Source: Brachyhypopomus gauderio
Taxonomy: Eukaryota > Chordata > Actinopteri > Gymnotiformes > Hypopomidae
Direction: 5' to 3'
DNA length: 64,000 nucleotides
Assembly: GCF_052324685.1 (NCBI RefSeq)
Contig: NW_027506890.1
Span: forward strand, 358,890-422,889
Shown: positions 1 to 13,682 of the stretch, in pieces
Layout of the letters: each line of letters opens with the position of its first letter
Position numbering within the stretch: the stretch's first letter is position 1
Made by a program: the position numbers and the translations under genes
Notes under the pieces: generated by a model
Told to the model about the DNA's origin: nothing
What the model saw: the letters and a program-made list of their open reading frames with translations, nothing else
The model's database searches: none

Positions 1-700
1 GTGTGTCGCTCGCCGTATCTCTGGGGACTGGAGACCCCATGTCACAGATGTCGCGAGGCATTTCAACACAAGGGGAGCCCAGAAATGAGTATCACAGTTC
101 ATCAGCTACAATCGAAGCCCAATGTACAGCAGCGTCACGAGTCTCTCACAACAAAGGCACGCATTTCTGTCTTACACACAGACCGGGGCTCCTCAAAACC
201 CCCAGGGGAGCATGCTTTCTAAGGTTTAGATTTTAGCACAAGGAGAAATTTGGCCAAATAAAACCAACTATTTGTATATTACCACGGGGTGTGTAATGGC
301 GTGAGCGCTGACATGTACGCACCCCATAAAATAAAACTTGTTTACACGAGGAAAGAACTGGCCCCAAAATGCAAATCACCCTTAGCATGTCTACAGAAAC
401 ACAACAGCAAGACAACACGATGCCAAGAATACAGTCAAGGATCAGGGGTCAAAAAAATAGCACTTAAGGTTACATGTGCTTTCTTTCGCTCTGTCACAGA
501 TACACACATATACACACACACAAACACACACAAACACACACATGCACGCACGCACACACACATTCACACACCTGCTATAATGAGCCCACCTCACTGTGGG
601 AGCATAATGGCCTGGTGCTTGTTGCTGTGAGAGCTGTCTGGGTTCTGCTGTTGTTTGGAGACGTGATGGAAACAAATGCAGCAATGGCAGGGAACTCTCC

Positions 701-780
701 ACAGCCCCGCCTTCACTCTCCATGGCCCCGCCTTCACTCCACATAGTCCCGCCTTCACTCCACACGGTCCCGCCTCCTCA
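701..780. repeat. ~20-bp GC-box minisatellite, four units
   Basis: Four imperfect copies of a unit containing tcccgccttcactccaca. Every copy keeps the CCCGCC core, an Sp1/KLF-type motif on either strand. Confidence 0.75.
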
Positions 781-2431
781 ACAAATAAAGCTTTCACTCT
801 CGTAGCATTTTTAGTTCTTTTTATTTTTATTTCTATTCCCTTTTTATTTCTTTTCCTACATCTTTTTCTATTACACTATTGTTCACAGTGCATGTCTGTC
901 ATGTTCCAACTAGTTAACATTAGCAGACGTGCTATTGGAATGCCCATTTGCTGTCACACACAAGACTCCAGTCTGCTCCTGACCCCTCCACCACTGAGGT
1001 CTGGAAACCTGTGGGTGACAGAGTGATAATGGTGCCACCATGTCAGCGTCCCCGCTGTGCAGCGAACGACCTGCCTGTTCGGACCACAGCAGTCAGTGGT
1101 CTCTGTCCTCCAATCAAATGCGCCTAAAAGGCTGTACCCGATGAAGTGACCAATGACGAAGGTGTGAGATTAGGGCGGGGTTGTTTTTCCTAACTGGAAT
1201 CTTTTGGCACACCAGTTTCTCACTGTACCACAGGCACAGGTAGCTGGTACTGTTAAACGAAGCACACTGAACTGTTGCCATGGTCGTAGCGCTCATCCTG
1301 TTCTCTGTGCTAAAACAAACGTTTTAATAGCCTCTTTCAGCCTTTCAAGTAAGCGACACCCCTTTTCTCCGTGTCCAGTGAGTATATGCACATGTGACTG
1401 CTGACTTAGTACATTCATCCGAGATAGCACAACTGTTTGATTATTGTGTGAATAATTGATTTGGGGCAGTTTAAGTCTCAGTCAGTTCAGTGGCTTCCTG
1501 ATTGAGTCTCTTCAAGACATCTTTAGAGCATGGAGAACCCTTCAGGGTGACCCACTCTTGGCCAAATAGCACTTAAGTACCTGCTCAATATTTGAACAGG
1601 GTGGGGGGAAGCTCAGAACGCAGGTGTCTCTGTGTTTGACTAGATCAGAGGATTGATGCTCTCGACAGCTGTACGAGACACTCAGTTAAACACTTCTCTG
1701 AACATTAAACACCCATTTAAACGGCGATCCATGACTCCATATATCTTATCATAGGATTCTTCCTGATTGTCAAGGTCAAGGTAGTGTGAAGCTTGTATTT
1801 TTCATGGAATTTACGTTTTTTTATTCATTCTGAACATATGTCACTGCAGAACATATGCAGAACATATGGTGTTTATTAACACTGATACTTTTTTGAGGCA
1901 AACAAATGCGTATGTGTAAAGACGCACCACAGTACACCTTCCAAGAGCAGATTTATATGTGTCTGGTTATTTTTACACAACATATGTAGGGTTGACAAAG
2001 TTTGTTCCTCTTCAGCGGTTAACCTTTCTGATACAAGTGTAGAATCAATGGGCAGAATTCTCACAGGAGCTCTTTATTAATCAATAAGTCACCACTGCAC
2101 ATGGAGGCTGGATCATCTCTCCTCTGTGCTGCAAGAGAATTAAGGAATCATTCTAGAACACTTCAACTATTCTGGAACACTTCAATCATTCTGGAACCTT
2201 CTTCAGTAAAAACCCAGCAGCCGTTTCAATAGGTCTAGATCTCTGGTGAAGGTCCGTAGACCAACACTGGGAACCTACGTATGCCCCTAAAACCACGGAT
2301 GTTCTTTGCACCTCTTGGAAGAGAGGGGTCATCGAGGAGGAGTGTGTGATAGCTGACGCCCTGTCCCTGGAATAACTTTCACACTCTGTGACGATCTCCA
2401 GCATGTGACACTTTGACTATGCAGTGTTCTG

Positions 2432-2436
<5 letters not shown>

Positions 2437-2462
<26 letters not shown>
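2437..2462. repeat. Poly(A) run
   Basis: 26 consecutive A. No target-site duplication or recognisable element body was seen next to it, so a retroposon origin is unproven. Confidence 0.9.
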
Positions 2463-2976
2463 CACAGATCACAGACAAATATGAAAAGTGTCAAAGAAAT
2501 CAAGGATGCCAAAAGAGGTCTAATTGACCTTTATCATTAAAAACTGACAAAGAATATTGCATCATTGTCACATTGCACAGGCGCTACACACAAGAAGACA
2601 TATCGCAAGCATACTGTAAACTTAAATTATGATAACATCTAAGCCATATATATCCAAATTAAAATACATGATCTGCATATTTATTTGGTATAACAGAGAA
2701 ACAAAGGGATATGTTAAAAGTGGTATTTAGCCTAGGAAGAGCTGGAAGTGTATGATCATGGAAATGGCGATAATGCATTGTGTTCTTCACCAGTGCTTCT
2801 TTCCTGTGGGCTGCGTTTGGGCTGATGGGACTCCGTGGAGTCCTGAGTTGGAGGGAGGTGATCTACAGCATGTCGATGAGCAAATTAACTTCTGTCCTCT
2901 TCATTATATTACTGCTGACCCGTTAACCCAGAGAACTACACACCAACTGCCCAACAGGCAGTGAACACACTCACAC

Positions 2977-3191
2977 ATGCGTGAAGGGACACAAACACAC
3001 ACACACACACACACACACACAGATAAACCAGAATGCTCCGTACACAACAGCTGTCAAACAGACAACAGGCCTATTACTGCTTTCACACCCCAACAAGAGA
3101 ACAAATACTTGGGTAAAAAAGAAACAATTATGGTGTGCAGAGAAAATGGGTGTGAGAGATGGAGAGAGAGAAAGAGTGTGAGCGAGAGAGT

Positions 3192-3259
<68 letters not shown>

Positions 3260-3406
3260 ATGATCGTGTGGGAGTGGGAAAAGAGGGTGATGATTTTATC
3301 TGGGTGGACTGGCTAGCACTCACTGAGCCTGCACAGAGTGTGATAAGGGAAGAGGGGGAGTGAGATAGACAGACAAGGGGACAGACAGATAGATAGACAT
3401 AGCAAT

Positions 3407-3437
<31 letters not shown>

Positions 3438-3700
3438 TAAGAGAATCGCTTTTACTGGCAGCAATACCGATGAGGTGAGCTGCGTGCGTGCGTGTATGGT
3501 GGGGGAGGGGCTGCAAAAGGGGGGGGCCCACTCTCCCCCTTTTGTTCCCAAATCCATCTGCTGAGACGTGACAAAGACGAGAGCAGGAGATGCGTGTGTA
3601 AGGGAGGGGGCACTGGCCAAACAGTGGGTGACAGCGGAGAGAGGAAGAAAGAGAACAGAGGCTAGACAACGTGATTGACAGTCATTCACTAGCTATGTGT

Positions 3701-3754
<54 letters not shown>

Positions 3755-3881
3755 AGCACACATAAGGGCCTAAATAACACAACAGCTGGGAAGGTCTGGT
3801 AGATGACACCAAGATTTCAGAGTTGGGTTTGCTTGGGTTTGGTGTGTGTGTGCGTGTTATTGTGGTTGCTGGTTATTGTGT

Positions 3882-3929
<48 letters not shown>

Positions 3930-4160
3930 CCCCTCCCCCCTGCTTCTCCCACTTAGAATAATCAGTGTGTGTGTGCGACCACTCTGACACTCAATGACAA
4001 AGAAACCACTTCATACACACACTCTCTCTCTCAGTCACACACCCAGTAATAAATACAGCACTCCAAACTAACCTGTCACTCAGTGGTTGTGAGTGCACTG
4101 ACCACCATATTCATCTTCTTGAGAAATGTGTGTGTGTGCATGTGCGTGAGAGAGAGAGAG
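2977..4160. repeat. Microsatellite cluster
   Basis: Five tracts within 1.2 kb: (CA)n at 2995-3021, (GA)n at 3148-3257, a second (GA)n near 3407-3428, (GT)n at 3696-3751 and (GT)n at 3884-3928. The long open frames of Ser-Leu or Glu-Arg repeats across this region are translations of the simple repeats, not genes. Confidence 0.9.
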
Positions 4161-4759
4161 AAAGAGGGGGAGAGAGGTGACCACTTGTGGCATAGCAGCC
4201 TGTAGGTTTAAGTGCTGAATGGTGATTTTATTGCCAGAAGCATCATGATGCACATTTGGCTATGACAAATCAGATGAACTGAGCTGTCCACAGATACCAG
4301 GCTATTACACACACACACACAAGTTTAATTCATACACATTTCAAGTAGATGTCTGTATTCTAGAAACAGCAGGGTATTGATGGATATGGGGAAATTATAA
4401 TTTCTTTAAATAAACACGAGCTGTTAATGTTCTGTGCAAGGTGTTTAAAATAAGTCTCTGTTTAAAATGCTGGCAGAGAGATTTGTGTACACTCATGTAT
4501 TCCACAACTTGCATTTCAATCAGCTCTTTCAGCACTTTGGTACAGTATTGTTTTGGGAGCAACTTTTGGGCTTCCTGCCAGCACAATATATTCAAGCAAT
4601 GAAATAAAATATCAAGACTGAAATGACTGCATGCCTATAAGGTATCAGAGAATTTAGAAACCTGTTTTCACTTGAGGGTCACTTTGCAAGCCATCCATTG
4701 CAGATATAACTAAAAGGTCAGTCATTATCAGAAATCCCTCAGTTCTGGCCCATACAATT

Positions 4760-4778
4760 TCTCTCCATCTCTCTCTCT

Positions 4779-4830
<52 letters not shown>
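4760..4830. repeat. (CT)n microsatellite
   Basis: Long polypyrimidine tract, with CCCT interruptions in its first part. Confidence 0.95.
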
Positions 4831-4832
<2 letters not shown>

Positions 4833-6436
4833 ACATTAAGGTCAGTCTCAGCCTCTGTTGTCTTGTAACTAGCTCACTTGTGTGCATGTGCGTGCGTGTG
4901 TGTGTATAGCCTCAAGCCATTATATTGCTGCAATATGAATAGGACACCAATTATGCAGGCCCAGATGGGCCGACTTGTTCCTTAGAGAATGGGGATATCC
5001 TGGTTTAACCCAGCTCCCACACTCACACACCCACACACACACGCATGCACACACACACACACACACACAGAAATATATGCAGGTTGCACAAAGTAACGTG
5101 TTTCAATGTGAAACTGGATTAATGCAAGAGAAATTAGCTATCTATTTTATATATTTCTAATCATGACGGCATGATCAAACTACATTAAAATCATCATGTA
5201 CTAATATTAAGGTTAATATAAATATTATTATTTATTCATATTATAATAAATAATGCAACAAATATTCCAACACTCACAAGTACATACACAGTCAACACAC
5301 AAGCACACATTTACATGAACTTAACTCACCTCTTCACTCATTGTCAGAGCTGTATAGCCTCATTTCCACCAGAAAAATGACTGGATATGAAGTAGATGAA
5401 ACATACACACACATGTATCTCTCTATCCCTTTACCATTCTGTTTATCTGTCTATACAGATATATTGAGCCTCTTGGGGCCCCAAATTGTTATCCACTCTC
5501 TACAAACCACTACGGTACCACAAATCATACAATACGCCAAGTGATATTTTGTCACGCTTGCCTGTCCGAAGGGGCTCTGCACCATTTTGGTTTTATTTGT
5601 AGGTATCTGTTTCCCAGTTTTGGTCAGGGTTTATTTTAAAACTATGTTCTAGGAACATGTCAGTGTTAATAATAACCAAGGAAGAGAAGTGAGGGGGGAG
5701 ACGCGAGTTCCTCCCCTCCAAATTCCTCAAACAAGTGTTTTGATACATGAACATAATCCATACATGATGTATCAAAACACTAACAGAATCATTAGGCAAT
5801 GAAGGAACAATTGTAAATGGTTAAGAATGTAAAGCAAGATGTGTTCCTCACACGCGACAGTCAATACCTGCAGCTGGGACTAGCACGCTTCAGAGAAGGA
5901 CAAAGACCAAGGTCTTCTTGTAGACTCCCAGCATACACCAAGAACAAGCAGTAAACACACACACACACACATACACACAAATGGTCTGGACATATGGAGC
6001 AGTTCTAATCATGTGTCCATTCATTTGCATGCATCCATCCACTCCATCCAAAGCTTTCCCTCCCTCCCCGCCCATCCACAGCCCCATCGACAACAACACC
6101 TGTTTGATTTCCCAGTGACAGATTAGCACATTCCCTGTCTGACACGGAGGCTTTTGCTGGCACTCAGGCCCAATTAAGACCATCCCTGCCATGGAGACGC
6201 GTTTCTGTGCAGGCAGAGATATTGCAGGTGCAGATTGATCTCAGGCCATGCAGGTGCAGACTGATCTTCAGCATGTAATACGTATGCAATGCAAAAACAC
6301 AATGCTACTGGAGCACAAGCAACACTAGCTGATCATCTTCAAGTGGGTTTTGGGCTTTCTTCTCCAAAACATCAGAAGACGTGAAGGAGAAGCAGCGTCC
6401 CCTATGCCCACACGTCTCCAACGTTGAGCTTTCGAG

Positions 6437-6540
6437 TGGAACACACTGGAACACATTGGAACACACTGGAACGCACTGGAACACATTGGAACACACTGGA
6501 ATGCACTGGAACACACTGGAATGCACTGGAACGCACTGGA
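6437..6540. repeat. 10-bp minisatellite, about ten units
   Basis: Head-to-tail copies of TGGAACACAC with scattered single changes (acattgg, acgcact, atgcact). The period is exactly 10 bp. It creates unrelated-looking repeat peptides in every frame. Confidence 0.95.
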
Positions 6541-6580
6541 AAGGAAAATGTGTCTGCCAGGACTATGAGTACCGGTAAAG

Positions 6581-6621
6581 CACACCAGGCCAATCACACC
6601 AGGCCAATCACACCAGGCCAA
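6581..6621. repeat. 14-bp tandem repeat with CCAAT motifs, three units
   Basis: Three copies of cacaccaggccaat. Two create the CCAATCA form of the NF-Y box and the third has CCAAC. It lies 40 bp after the decamer array. Confidence 0.85.
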
Positions 6622-7936
6622 CATCCGTTCAGCGGTGTTCCAACTACTTCTACTTGGTGATGCACATTTCCTGAGAAGGACAACCTGACACCATGCAGCA
6701 TTGCTTTCAGTCTGAGTTAACAACAGTGTGAGGGAAATGTACATTCCTTGACACTGACTTGACTTGACATTTCTCTTTTTCTCTCAAGCTGAAAGTACAA
6801 TTGGTTTTTTGAGGGGGTTTTTTTTTTATCATTTTTAGCCATGTTTTTTCAGAGGTTAATTTTCAATTTGACTTACATTTTGAATGAATTTTCCACAACA
6901 AGACTTTCAAATATTTTAAGCACACGAGATAAACAGCTACTAGCTGTCACATTTGCCAACAGTATGTTATGTTACAACCTAAACAAACCATGGAACGGAA
7001 AGCAGAGAGACCCAAAAATGCCTGAAGCTAAAACACAGCCTATAGACACAAAGATGCATAGATACGAATGAATGTTGGTGAAATTCAAACACAAATCACA
7101 CAGAGCAATGTCAGATCTTGATCATTAGGTCTTAAGTGTTGCACAATTAAAACAAATTTAAATACCTACATTGCAAGTACATTAAGTATTTAGCTTTCTG
7201 TTGTTATTGATAGGTATTCCACTATGGCCTGCCTCTCCTGGTCATATATGTGGTTCTGAGCTTCACAGACAGGCTGCGTAACAGGTGTTTATTAATCTAG
7301 ACCTCACAGGAAGTCTTTTTGCTGCCAGTTTCAGTGGGCCTCTTGAGCAGAAAGCCAGCATGGTGGAAAATCACTGTCTAGCACTTCACTTCCCACAAAG
7401 ACCAATCAGGATATTCTCTGTCACCAATAGCAACCGAGAGATGCTTTTCTCCATGGGTCTCCTGCCCCATTTTGTAAATTCTGTACAATTAACATAACAT
7501 ATTAAATACAAATATTGCAAATACTGAAATTGTGATTGAAGTTAAGATGCTAGAGGCTTTATTGTGCATTCAAAGGCCTTGTTAGAAATCCCACATTTCT
7601 AAAAACACTTTGCTGGTGAGTCTATAGCCTCATATCTCAGGAGGTATGAATTTACCAGGCACAGCAGTCTTCCTGGGGTGTGTAGCCATGTCAGTATCAC
7701 TGCAGGATTCAGAGTGCTCTAGCTCCTAAATAATATCTATTCAGCAGCAGTCCTGTAATCAGGACCTGACAGGTGATGAAAAAGATGGTGACTGACAAAC
7801 CGTACATACCAACAGATGAGCTCCATCCTGTGACTGTACTTAGAAAACGCATCTGTATGACAGGTGGCCCAAATAAAGGAGCCAGTGAGCGTAGGTATAA
7901 AATTGGTGTTTCTAATGAAGTGGCTGGTGGGTGGGT

Positions 7937-7938
<2 letters not shown>

Positions 7939-8007
<69 letters not shown>
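7939..8007. repeat. (GT)n microsatellite
   Basis: About 34 dinucleotide units preceded by a short (GGGT)n. Confidence 0.95.
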
Positions 8008-8008
<1 letters not shown>

Positions 8009-8189
8009 CCCAGTCATTTTGGGATATGAATTATGGGTAATTCTCTGAGCACAGGGAGTGTATTGTTGTTGTCTACCAGTATTTGTTCCAGTTGTGAACA
8101 GTAGAGCCCTAGAAAGATCAGGATGAGCATTAGAGTCATGAATTAATATCTCAACAACACACACCAGCAGCAGTCTGAGGACTTAGCAT

Positions 8190-8191
<2 letters not shown>

Positions 8192-8281
<90 letters not shown>
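8192..8281. repeat. (GT)n microsatellite
   Basis: About 45 uninterrupted units, one of the longest pure tracts in the window. Followed by CT-rich sequence to about 8320. Confidence 0.97.
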
Positions 8282-8286
<5 letters not shown>

Positions 8287-9418
8287 CCTCTCTCTGTGTG
8301 TCTCTCTCTCTCTCTCTCTTTTAACTGTCAGAAGTTTTTGAGCTGTTGTCAGTTGCATCAGTTGGTTTGAAAGAACTGCAGGTTACATTATTGATACAAC
8401 AGCACCACAGAGGTTTCCAGGCATATGCTTGCTCTCTTTCTCCTTCTCCTTCTCCTGCTCTTTCTCCTGCTCTCTTTCTCATTCTCTCTGACTCAACGTA
8501 AATCACATTCGCAAAATGAACTGATATGGAACACAGTATTACTTAGTCACCCATATCATCCCCAAAACACTCAGATAAATTACTAATTTGTCCACAATAT
8601 ATGGACATTATGACAATCCTATTGTTAAAATGATGTAACGTGAATGTGATCCTGAAGCAGGAAACAGGAAGCAGGAAATGGCCAGGGGTGGGGGTTAGTG
8701 GGTGTGGGGGGTTGTGGGGTTTGGAGTTGACATGGGTCACACCTGTTAATAAACACATCATACAGCTTGCTGACAGTAGAGGTGACTCCGCCCATGAAAT
8801 AAAACCTGAAAGGTGAAGCTACCTCTGAAAGTCACCATGGCAATGATGATGATGCACTGCACTGAGCTGGACCTGGTCCAAATGGAGTCTCTCCACCCCA
8901 CCATTATTAAAAAGCACCCGGTGTCCTTTGCACATGCTCCAGCTCAGGGAATAAATCTGAAAAACACAGAAGAGACAAAGGGACGGAGGGATGGAGGGAT
9001 GGACAGAGTCATGGAGGTTGGTCTTGACTCACTGTCACCCTTTTGGAGCTGAGTGGATTGATTTCCAGAATGTCTGGTCAGAAAGTATTTATGGTAGCAC
9101 GCTCGACGCGAACCAACATGCAAAAAAAAAGATGTTGGTCCTCAAACGACCTTATTTCAGCAGATTAGCAGCACTCAAGTGAGTTTACACAGATTGAGGG
9201 TTAAAAGCATCTGTGAATTGAATTCACACTGGGACGGGAATATAAAGTATGTTGGTTAGTTTTTGTTCTTTGATCTGATGAGAAACTGTGCAGTGCGGTC
9301 AAGGAGGACCTCACCTCAATAAATAAGGTAGTATGATAATGGACAGAGAAAACCGCTGTCGCTGCCCTAAATTATTATGTGGCAACTCCCTTCTGAAAAT
9401 GTTCACACTCACACTCAC
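8282..9418. other. Intergenic, no gene recognised
   Basis: Contains a pyrimidine-rich tract (ctccttctc repeats, 8425-8485) and otherwise unique sequence. No exon or RNA gene recognised. Confidence 0.5.
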
Positions 9419-9442
9419 TCACACACACACACACACACACAC

Positions 9443-9503
<61 letters not shown>
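9419..9503. repeat. Compound (CA)n-(GA)n microsatellite
   Basis: (CA)n to 9446 runs directly into (GA)n from 9448, then a G-rich run. Confidence 0.95.
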
Positions 9504-9505
<2 letters not shown>

Positions 9506-10171
9506 GGGGGGGTGTCTGCTAAATTAGCCTGAGCAAGATGAATTCAATGAGAAAAGAATACTGGTCAGCAGAAAGAGAATGGGGTTATGCTACGCTAATG
9601 CGCCTCTCTAACGTTAATGTAGCATTCTCCAGATGTGCCCATTCTCAAGGTCGTCTCTACCTGCTAATAAAGCATGATTAGCATGCAGACTGTCTCTGGC
9701 TGATGGCTAAGGAGGATCTCGCACGCGAGCTGCTCCTGAGAAACATGTGTGTACTAATTAGGGTGCACATTAAACACAGTGATGTGATTGCAGCCTGTTG
9801 AGTTGCGCAAGACATGCACAGTGTAGCACGGGTGCTAAGGTAGCCATTATCTACACAGTATAGCCTATACCATGAGGGTTTGAGTGAGAGTGGGCTAGCC
9901 TTGCTGCTCGCCTCCGTGTACACGCAACACTAGTTCGAGCCTTAAACAGCATGTTTATTCAGACACCGTGTCTCCAGCCTTCACCGCAGCAGAATCACGC
10001 CCAATATCGCCTGTGAAATACAGACAGGCTCACTTATACTCCCGACATCCCAACCCCTCCATGCGGTCACTAATCCCTCTCAGCAGGAACGCCGTTAAAC
10101 ACCGCCATGAGTCTCGGAGACGTCCGCTATTTACCTCATACACGCACACGTGCATATGCAACCCGCACAAA

Positions 10172-10208
<37 letters not shown>

Positions 10209-12763
10209 CCACAGCGTAGCAAGCCGCCGGGCGCTTAAGGGACTCATTATGGACTGGACTACACCAGCGCGCCAGTAGCATGTTTTATTTAAGCTGTCCA
10301 TGCTGTATCTGAGCGCACACGGGTGCGAGCTACGCTTGCACTGCGCAGGCCCAACTCTCCCCGGCGATGACCTCCGATGCCTTCACACATTCATAATCCC
10401 AGGTTTATTAACCTCACACAGGGGCCAGCGGTTCACCGGGACCCTGCCGAGCCATCATGCGGCATGATAACAAGTTTCCCGCTGAACGCAAGGCCCGGAC
10501 TCGTAGTGTCAGAATGAGCTAACTTCCTCCTCACGCGTCACTCTGGCTCTTCTTATTAACACTTGAAAAGTAGGGAAGAGCTTGTCGGTATCTAAGGACG
10601 TGCACGTGAGTCTTGACCCTGTCAATCGGATAGTGATGTACTGCAAAGATCCAGTGCACTGGGACCTTTCTGCAACCATACAGCCGAAGATCAAAACTGA
10701 CCCAAACCTGACGGTTTTGACATCACTGACGTATTTTCAGTGAAGTTTAGTTTGGGCTCTTGGGCTATTTGAAGTTATACTAAGGTATAAATGATTTAAT
10801 CCCTTAACATGGGTAGGCTACATAAAAAATTATTAAACCAACGAATTCCCTTATTAACGTGCTTGTCCAGAGACAATTATACAGTGAAATGTCATTTGTC
10901 AAAGGCTCTCTCTGAAAGGCCGTGCTGAGGCCCAAATGGAACAGTCTGGTCTCAGCACAACATGATGGAGTCATAATGAACTCAGCACAAACCCTTTACA
11001 CATTCTCTCTCCCTCCCCTTATGTGTCACACCATAAGTGGTCCCCATATGTGGTACTGTAAACCTTCATGGTGTAAAAGGTTCCCAGGGGAACTGTGCTG
11101 ACCTTTGCTGAACCTCTCCAGCACAATAGAAGGGAGGAAATGTTCACGAATAACAAAAAGTGAACTAACTACACTCCGCAGACGAAACAGAAATTATTAA
11201 ATTGTTCCCAACACTGTAACAAGCTGCTAAATCTGCTAAATCTGCAGCATGTGCTATGTGAAGGGTTTGTTTGTTTGAGGTGTTACAATGTTTACATGCT
11301 GAATACTTACTTCCTTTTTGCTTGTTTTGATGTTATTACAATGCATGTGCAAAGAAGTAAAGAACTTGACGTTTTTCAAAGTAATAAAATCATTTGAAAC
11401 ATATTGTCAAATGTACAATGTTGTTGTCTGGGTACTTAATGTAATCTTATTGGTTCTCAGTCTCACCCAAACTAGTTTGTTCCATGCAGACACATCACAA
11501 ATGGCCATCACAGGATGGTCTAAATAAGCGTTAGACCACAGGGCCTTATTTGTAGTTTTAAATGAAGATCAGTGCACCCTTACTGGAATCATACTCCTCT
11601 GTACACTGTCAATTTCCTCCGACAGCAGTCTCGACTAGGTTACCGGACCGGACGTCAAGGGTCGGATGGGGGAGCGGTCAGGTTGTGTTGGCGATCTGGG
11701 GGTGCCGGTCAGAGCAGATGGGGTTTGCAGCAGCGTTTTTCAGGGGACCCCTGGCCCCTCGACAGGGCCGCTGAAGTCTCACCCATACAGGGAGAGGGGA
11801 GCCAGGTGGCTGGCCCCTCGGACCAGCTGGGAGAGTGATGGGCCATCTGACATTCAGGGAGAAAATGATACACTTTCCACACCACACACTTTGCATGTCA
11901 ATACCTCCATTGCACAATAAAATACAGAGAGAGAGGGGGGGGGGGGGCTAATCAAGGAATAGAGCTAATTATGGTGGCAGTCTGCTCTTTTTTTCCACTG
12001 TTTTTTTATCTGCACACAATCAAGCACTCGAGACCGAGCCCAGTGCCAAGAGGATAATGAGATAACAGACCCCAAATGTATATGAACAAGGCCTGCACTA
12101 AACCTTTATAGAGTGAGTGAGGCACCCACAGTCAAGCAAAAATATATATATATTTTTACAATTTTTTTATCAATTAAATATAATGAAAATTCTTTTCAAA
12201 TAGAAAAATGTATTAATATTGACTACAGAGAATTATTGTAGTTTATCTGTTTGTGTTGTTGTTGTTGTTACTATGACTGGGATGTTCTACTGGTGTTAAT
12301 CAGTGAAATGTTTTAACATGAGCCATGGGTGCATACGGACCTGCCCCCCCTTTAACTTGTTAGTGACTCTGTAGCTGGGAAAAGGCTTCATGACTCCTGG
12401 GACCCAGTCTATAGTGAGCAGGGGGCATCTGCATGACCTTTCACCTTTAAGATTAGTCTGAGTTTGTGGGTAATTGAGCCCCTCCCCCAACCCCTTTTAA
12501 AAACTCCATATTAGGGTCAGCCAAGTGCTCTGGTGTAACCAGGAACCAGGGTCAGCAGCTGACATTACTTTTGTCTGTCTATCTCTCTCTCTCTCCCTCT
12601 CTCTCTCTCTTTTCTCTTTTTCTATCTATCTCTCTTCCTTCATCCCTCTCTCTCTCACCCCCTGCTGCCCAAACCTAAATGACTGCAACTGACATTACAA
12701 TAGAAGTATGCATACAGCATACTTTATTGATCAGAAAATGATTTTGGACTGATCATGTCATGT

Positions 12764-12795
<32 letters not shown>

Positions 12796-13212
12796 AAACA
12801 AAAAAACCACATCTCTCTAAAAATCAATCTTTCTTGTCTTCTTTTGTCTTGCAAAATCAATCAAATGTGTTTTCATATATGACAACAGCCTTGACTTCAC
12901 TGGTTTCTGGCATTCTGTTTGATTCTTTACCTCAGTTCCATATCTGGCATTATGACATCATCATAACTTTTTAACCCCCCTTTTTAAACCCACACACACA
13001 CACACACACCCCACCCACCCACCACCCCAGAGTCAGCAGGGCCCCACGTCCGCATGTGGAGGTCAAAGGGAAGACAGCAGATGCTGACCGGACATCCAAG
13101 AGCAGACAGACCCTTTCCTATTGAGACTGTCTGCACGAACAGCAGTGAGATCTGCAGCATGCTTTAGGTCTACAGCGAGACACGCGGACCTGGGTCTGGA
13201 CCACGGAGTGGA

Positions 13213-13215
<3 letters not shown>
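9504..13215. other. Intergenic with a CpG-containing patch, no gene recognised
   Basis: 9900-10520 is richer in G+C and CpG than its surroundings and includes (CA)n at 10172-10207; it could be a distal promoter or enhancer. 11620-11840 is another GC-rich patch. A CT-rich block lies at 12575-12660 and a poly(A) run of 30 at 12765-12794. No exon could be assigned to either patch. Confidence 0.45.

Positions 13216-13296
<81 letters not shown>
13216..13296. repeat. (CA)n microsatellite
   Basis: About 40 pure units. Confidence 0.97.
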
Positions 13297-13297
<1 letters not shown>

Positions 13298-13676
13298 CCT
13301 GCCTGCTTGTCAAACTATATTCATGTTCTTTGCATTACGTGGTAAGATCCTCATGGTATTAAGCCAGCTATGCTGATGTCATCGGTACCTGCAGTCACAC
13401 ACTTGTGGAGGGGTCCTGAAGACATCTGTAGACTTTGTGAGCTTTAGCTATATAACTGAAAATGTCAGTATCTTGTGAGATGTTAGAAGCTATATTGTTA
13501 ATTCCATATTTCTGTAAATGGGTTACAAGTATTACCGAAAGATTATATCAGTGCTAAACAAGCTTTGTTACAAGATTAATAAATTAAACTCCGTGGGAAC
13601 TGGTATTGAAAGGATTAAAATGATTCTCTGTCGCCACCTAGCGGTAGATTGTTTGGTTGGTTGGTTGGTTGGTTGG

Positions 13677-13682
13677 TTTATT
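13677..13682 (-). terminator. Candidate poly(A) signal for slc52a3
   Basis: AATAAA on the minus strand, about 0.7 kb downstream of the slc52a3 stop. It overlaps the end of a (TTGG)n tract, so chance occurrence is possible. It is the nearest canonical hexamer I saw in the right orientation. Confidence 0.3.

Larger units (their letters stand above)
1..2976. other. Intergenic, no gene recognised
   Basis: No coding exon, RNA gene or intact mobile element recognised on either strand. It holds an imperfect (CA)n at 500-575, a ~20-bp minisatellite at 701-780, a short ~19-bp triplicate (attctggaacacttcaa) at about 2148-2200 and a poly(A) run at 2437-2462. Confidence 0.6.
4831..7938. other. Intergenic, no gene recognised
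   Basis: Apart from a (CA)n near 5020-5070 and the two minisatellites at 6437-6621, this is AT-rich unique sequence without recognisable exons or RNA genes. Confidence 0.55.

Noticed and set aside
3054-3689. 211-codon minus-strand open frame
   Set aside because: Its core is a translation of the (GA)n/(CT)n tract as Ser-Leu repeats; no domain or splice support.
13621-13682. Possible exon around cgccacctagcggtagattg
   Set aside because: Short CpG-containing motif next to a (TTGG)n repeat; no open frame with splice sites.
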